This document shows positions 53,056-54,241 of a stretch of DNA of 54,241 nucleotides, piece after piece (position 1 is the first letter of the stretch; each line of letters opens with the position of its first letter). This DNA comes from Roseburia sp. 1XD42-34. Lineage in GTDB: Bacteria > Bacillota > Bacilli > Bacillales > Amphibacillaceae. Location: NCBI RefSeq assembly GCF_009917385.1, contig NZ_QWLJ01000033.1, positions 1-54,241 of the forward strand. The letters run 5' to 3'. A program made the translations under genes and the position numbers. Below the pieces are notes generated by a model. The model had not been told where the DNA came from. It did not search any database and was given only the letters and a program-made list of their open reading frames with translations.

Positions 53056-54156
53056 TTACAAATCCCAATACTTCCTCTGAACACCAATTACTTTATGAAC
53101 CGCCTCCATCTGATTCGGATACAAAGGGCCTTCATGGTACCCCTGATCAAATGGGTCGTCAATTCCACTCTTTTTCCCAGATAACGCTTCCATAACTTTT
53201 AATGTACAAAAAGGAACGTATGCTGTACTGTATCCACCTTCGTGGCAAGCGACTAAGCGTCCACTACAATGCTTTTCAGCCAATTGTTTCACTCTTAATC
53301 CCATGTCGTAAAACCCCTCTGCTGTAACGAGCATTCTTCCTAAAGGATCAAATCGGCTTGGATCTTGACCAGCTGATACGAAAATAAATTCTGGCTGAAA
53401 TTGGTTTACAATTGGCTCCACTACATGCTCAAATGCATACTGATACCCTTCATTTCCAGTTCCGGCTGGTAATTCAATATTTACGTTAAAGCCCTCACCT
53501 TCTCCCTCACCTATATACGTAATCTCCCCACGATTTTTCGGAAAAATGTTCTCTTGGTGAATAGAAATAAAGAGTACATCTCGATTAGAGCAAAAAGCGC
53601 TCTCCGTCCCATTTCCATGATGCACATCCCAATCTAGAATCAGAATCCGCTTCAAACCATATTGCTTATGTAAATACTTTGCACCGATCGCAACATTATT
53701 GACTAAGCAAAAACCCATCCCTTCTCCAAATTCAGCATGATGACCAGGCGGACGTGTAAGAGCATAGACATTTTGCACTTCTCCTTGCATGACTGCATCC
53801 ACAGCAGTCAACACCCCGCCAGCCGATAATAGGGCAATTTCATACGAATTCGGACCTACAATTGCATGCTCTCCTACATCACCACCACCTGCATCACTTA
53901 GCTGCTTTAGCCGTTTAATATACGCCGCGTCATGATTCATTTCTATTTCCTGTTTTGTCGCTGTTCTCGGTTCAATAAGCTGGAATTCTTTAATAAATTT
54001 CGAACGATCTAGTAAATTTTTAACCCGACGCTTCGTTTCTGGATTTTCAGCATGGATATCCTCTTGAATCCAACCACCAGAACTAAGATTTAATGCTCCA
54101 TTGCCAGTTTGATGCCAAAAATAGCTTTCATCATAAATAAATCCCGTTTTTTTCAT
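53056..54156 (-). CDS. Class II histone-deacetylase-family amidohydrolase
   Basis: Arginase/deacetylase-fold enzyme of 366 aa. It has RPPGHH (135-140; His139/His140), the zinc ligands Asp177 and His179 in LDWDVHHGNGT, the third ligand Asp265 in SAGQDPSRFDPLG and the catalytic Tyr309 in EGGYS. Relatives deacetylate acetylpolyamines, acetyl-lysine or acuC-type targets. A polyamine role is conceivable given bpsA in the window, but they are 40 kb apart. I choose ATG 54156 with GAGGAGGATTATTC upstream; an earlier ATG at 54189 would include that box. It is monocistronic as far as seen. Confidence 0.85.
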   Translation of the reverse strand: MKKTGFIYDESYFWHQTGNGALNLSSGGWIQEDIHAENPETKRRVKNLLDRSKFIKEFQLIEPRTATKQEIEMNHDAAYIKRLKQLSDAGGGDVGEHAIVGPNSYEIALLSAGGVLTAVDAVMQGEVQNVYALTRPPGHHAEFGEGMGFCLVNNVAIGAKYLHKQYGLKRILILDWDVHHGNGTESAFCSNRDVLFISIHQENIFPKNRGEITYIGEGEGEGFNVNIELPAGTGNEGYQYAFEHVVEPIVNQFQPEFIFVSAGQDPSRFDPLGRMLVTAEGFYDMGLRVKQLAEKHCSGRLVACHEGGYSTAYVPFCTLKVMEALSGKKSGIDDPFDQGYHEGPLYPNQMEAVHKVIGVQRKYWDL

Positions 54157-54241
54157 GAATAATCCTCCTCGTATATTATGTTTAGGCATTATTTTTCCGC
54201 CTATTATTCCTTACTAATTTGCTTGTAAATATGTCAATTTC

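Noticed and set aside
52945..53184. 79-codon plus-strand reading frame
   Set aside because: It arises from repeat A7 and runs antisense into the deacetylase gene.
11684..54156. bpsA and the deacetylase-family gene as one polyamine system
   Set aside because: They are 40 kb apart with unrelated genes between them and no shared regulatory motif that I can see.

Overview
The window looks like chromosomal DNA from a low-GC, endospore-forming Bacillaceae, plausibly of the Virgibacillus/Oceanobacillus/Lentibacillus kind. The left end is the 5' edge of a 16S rRNA gene and its promoters (minus strand). Next to it is the sporulation block pdaB-kbaA-gerD-salA-cwlD, in the relative order and orientations known beside rrnI in Bacillus subtilis. 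Many genes start with TTG or GTG behind strong AAAGGAGG-type ribosome binding sites. Species assignment is inference.

Layout. 1-1000: rRNA leader and promoters, small conserved-looking protein. 1.7-7.7 kb: sporulation and germination genes. 8.0-10.8 kb: three DUF948 envelope-stress-type proteins and a YihY membrane protein. 11.3-12.9 kb: a structured RNA with its own promoter and terminator, then a branched-polyamine synthase (bpsA). 13.3-19.7 kb: YknWX-like pair, YojNO-like AAA/VWA pair, NADP oxidoreductase. 20.4-27.6 kb: drdA-drdI-drdK with an NhaC-type transporter, a divergent DeoR regulator and an iron alcohol dehydrogenase, which together fit 5-deoxyribose (or methylthioribose) disposal to DHAP plus acetaldehyde. 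27.6-33 kb: small unknown proteins, decayed genes, a BASS symporter and a DUF2332 protein. 33.2-39.8 kb: a PTS amino-sugar-like cluster (NagB-like deaminase, EIICB, AllC-type M20 hydrolase, EIIA, RpiR regulator) that does not match a pathway I know. 40.7-43.1 kb: DUF3885 protein and a frameshifted glpT with a cre-controlled promoter and leader hairpin. 44-52.3 kb: an L-fucose operon (fucI, fucA, fucK, fucU, GPH-type transporter, DeoR regulator). 53-54.2 kb: class II histone-deacetylase-like protein.

How the genes work together. Two class II aldolase pathways (drd and fuc) both yield DHAP plus a short aldehyde. The Fe-dependent alcohol dehydrogenase beside the drd genes could reduce such aldehydes; no dedicated lactaldehyde reductase is seen in the fuc cluster. 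Three transport or catabolic promoters carry CcpA (cre) sites at or near the core promoter.

The most striking non-genic feature is two families of intergenic repeats, called A (about 270 bp full length, 7 copies) and B (about 170-190 bp, 9 copies plus fragments). All recognised copies lie in the same orientation regardless of neighbouring genes. One B copy sits inside an A copy. They lack terminal inverted repeats but contain strong hairpins. I suspect non-autonomous, single-strand-type mobile elements or mobile structured RNAs.
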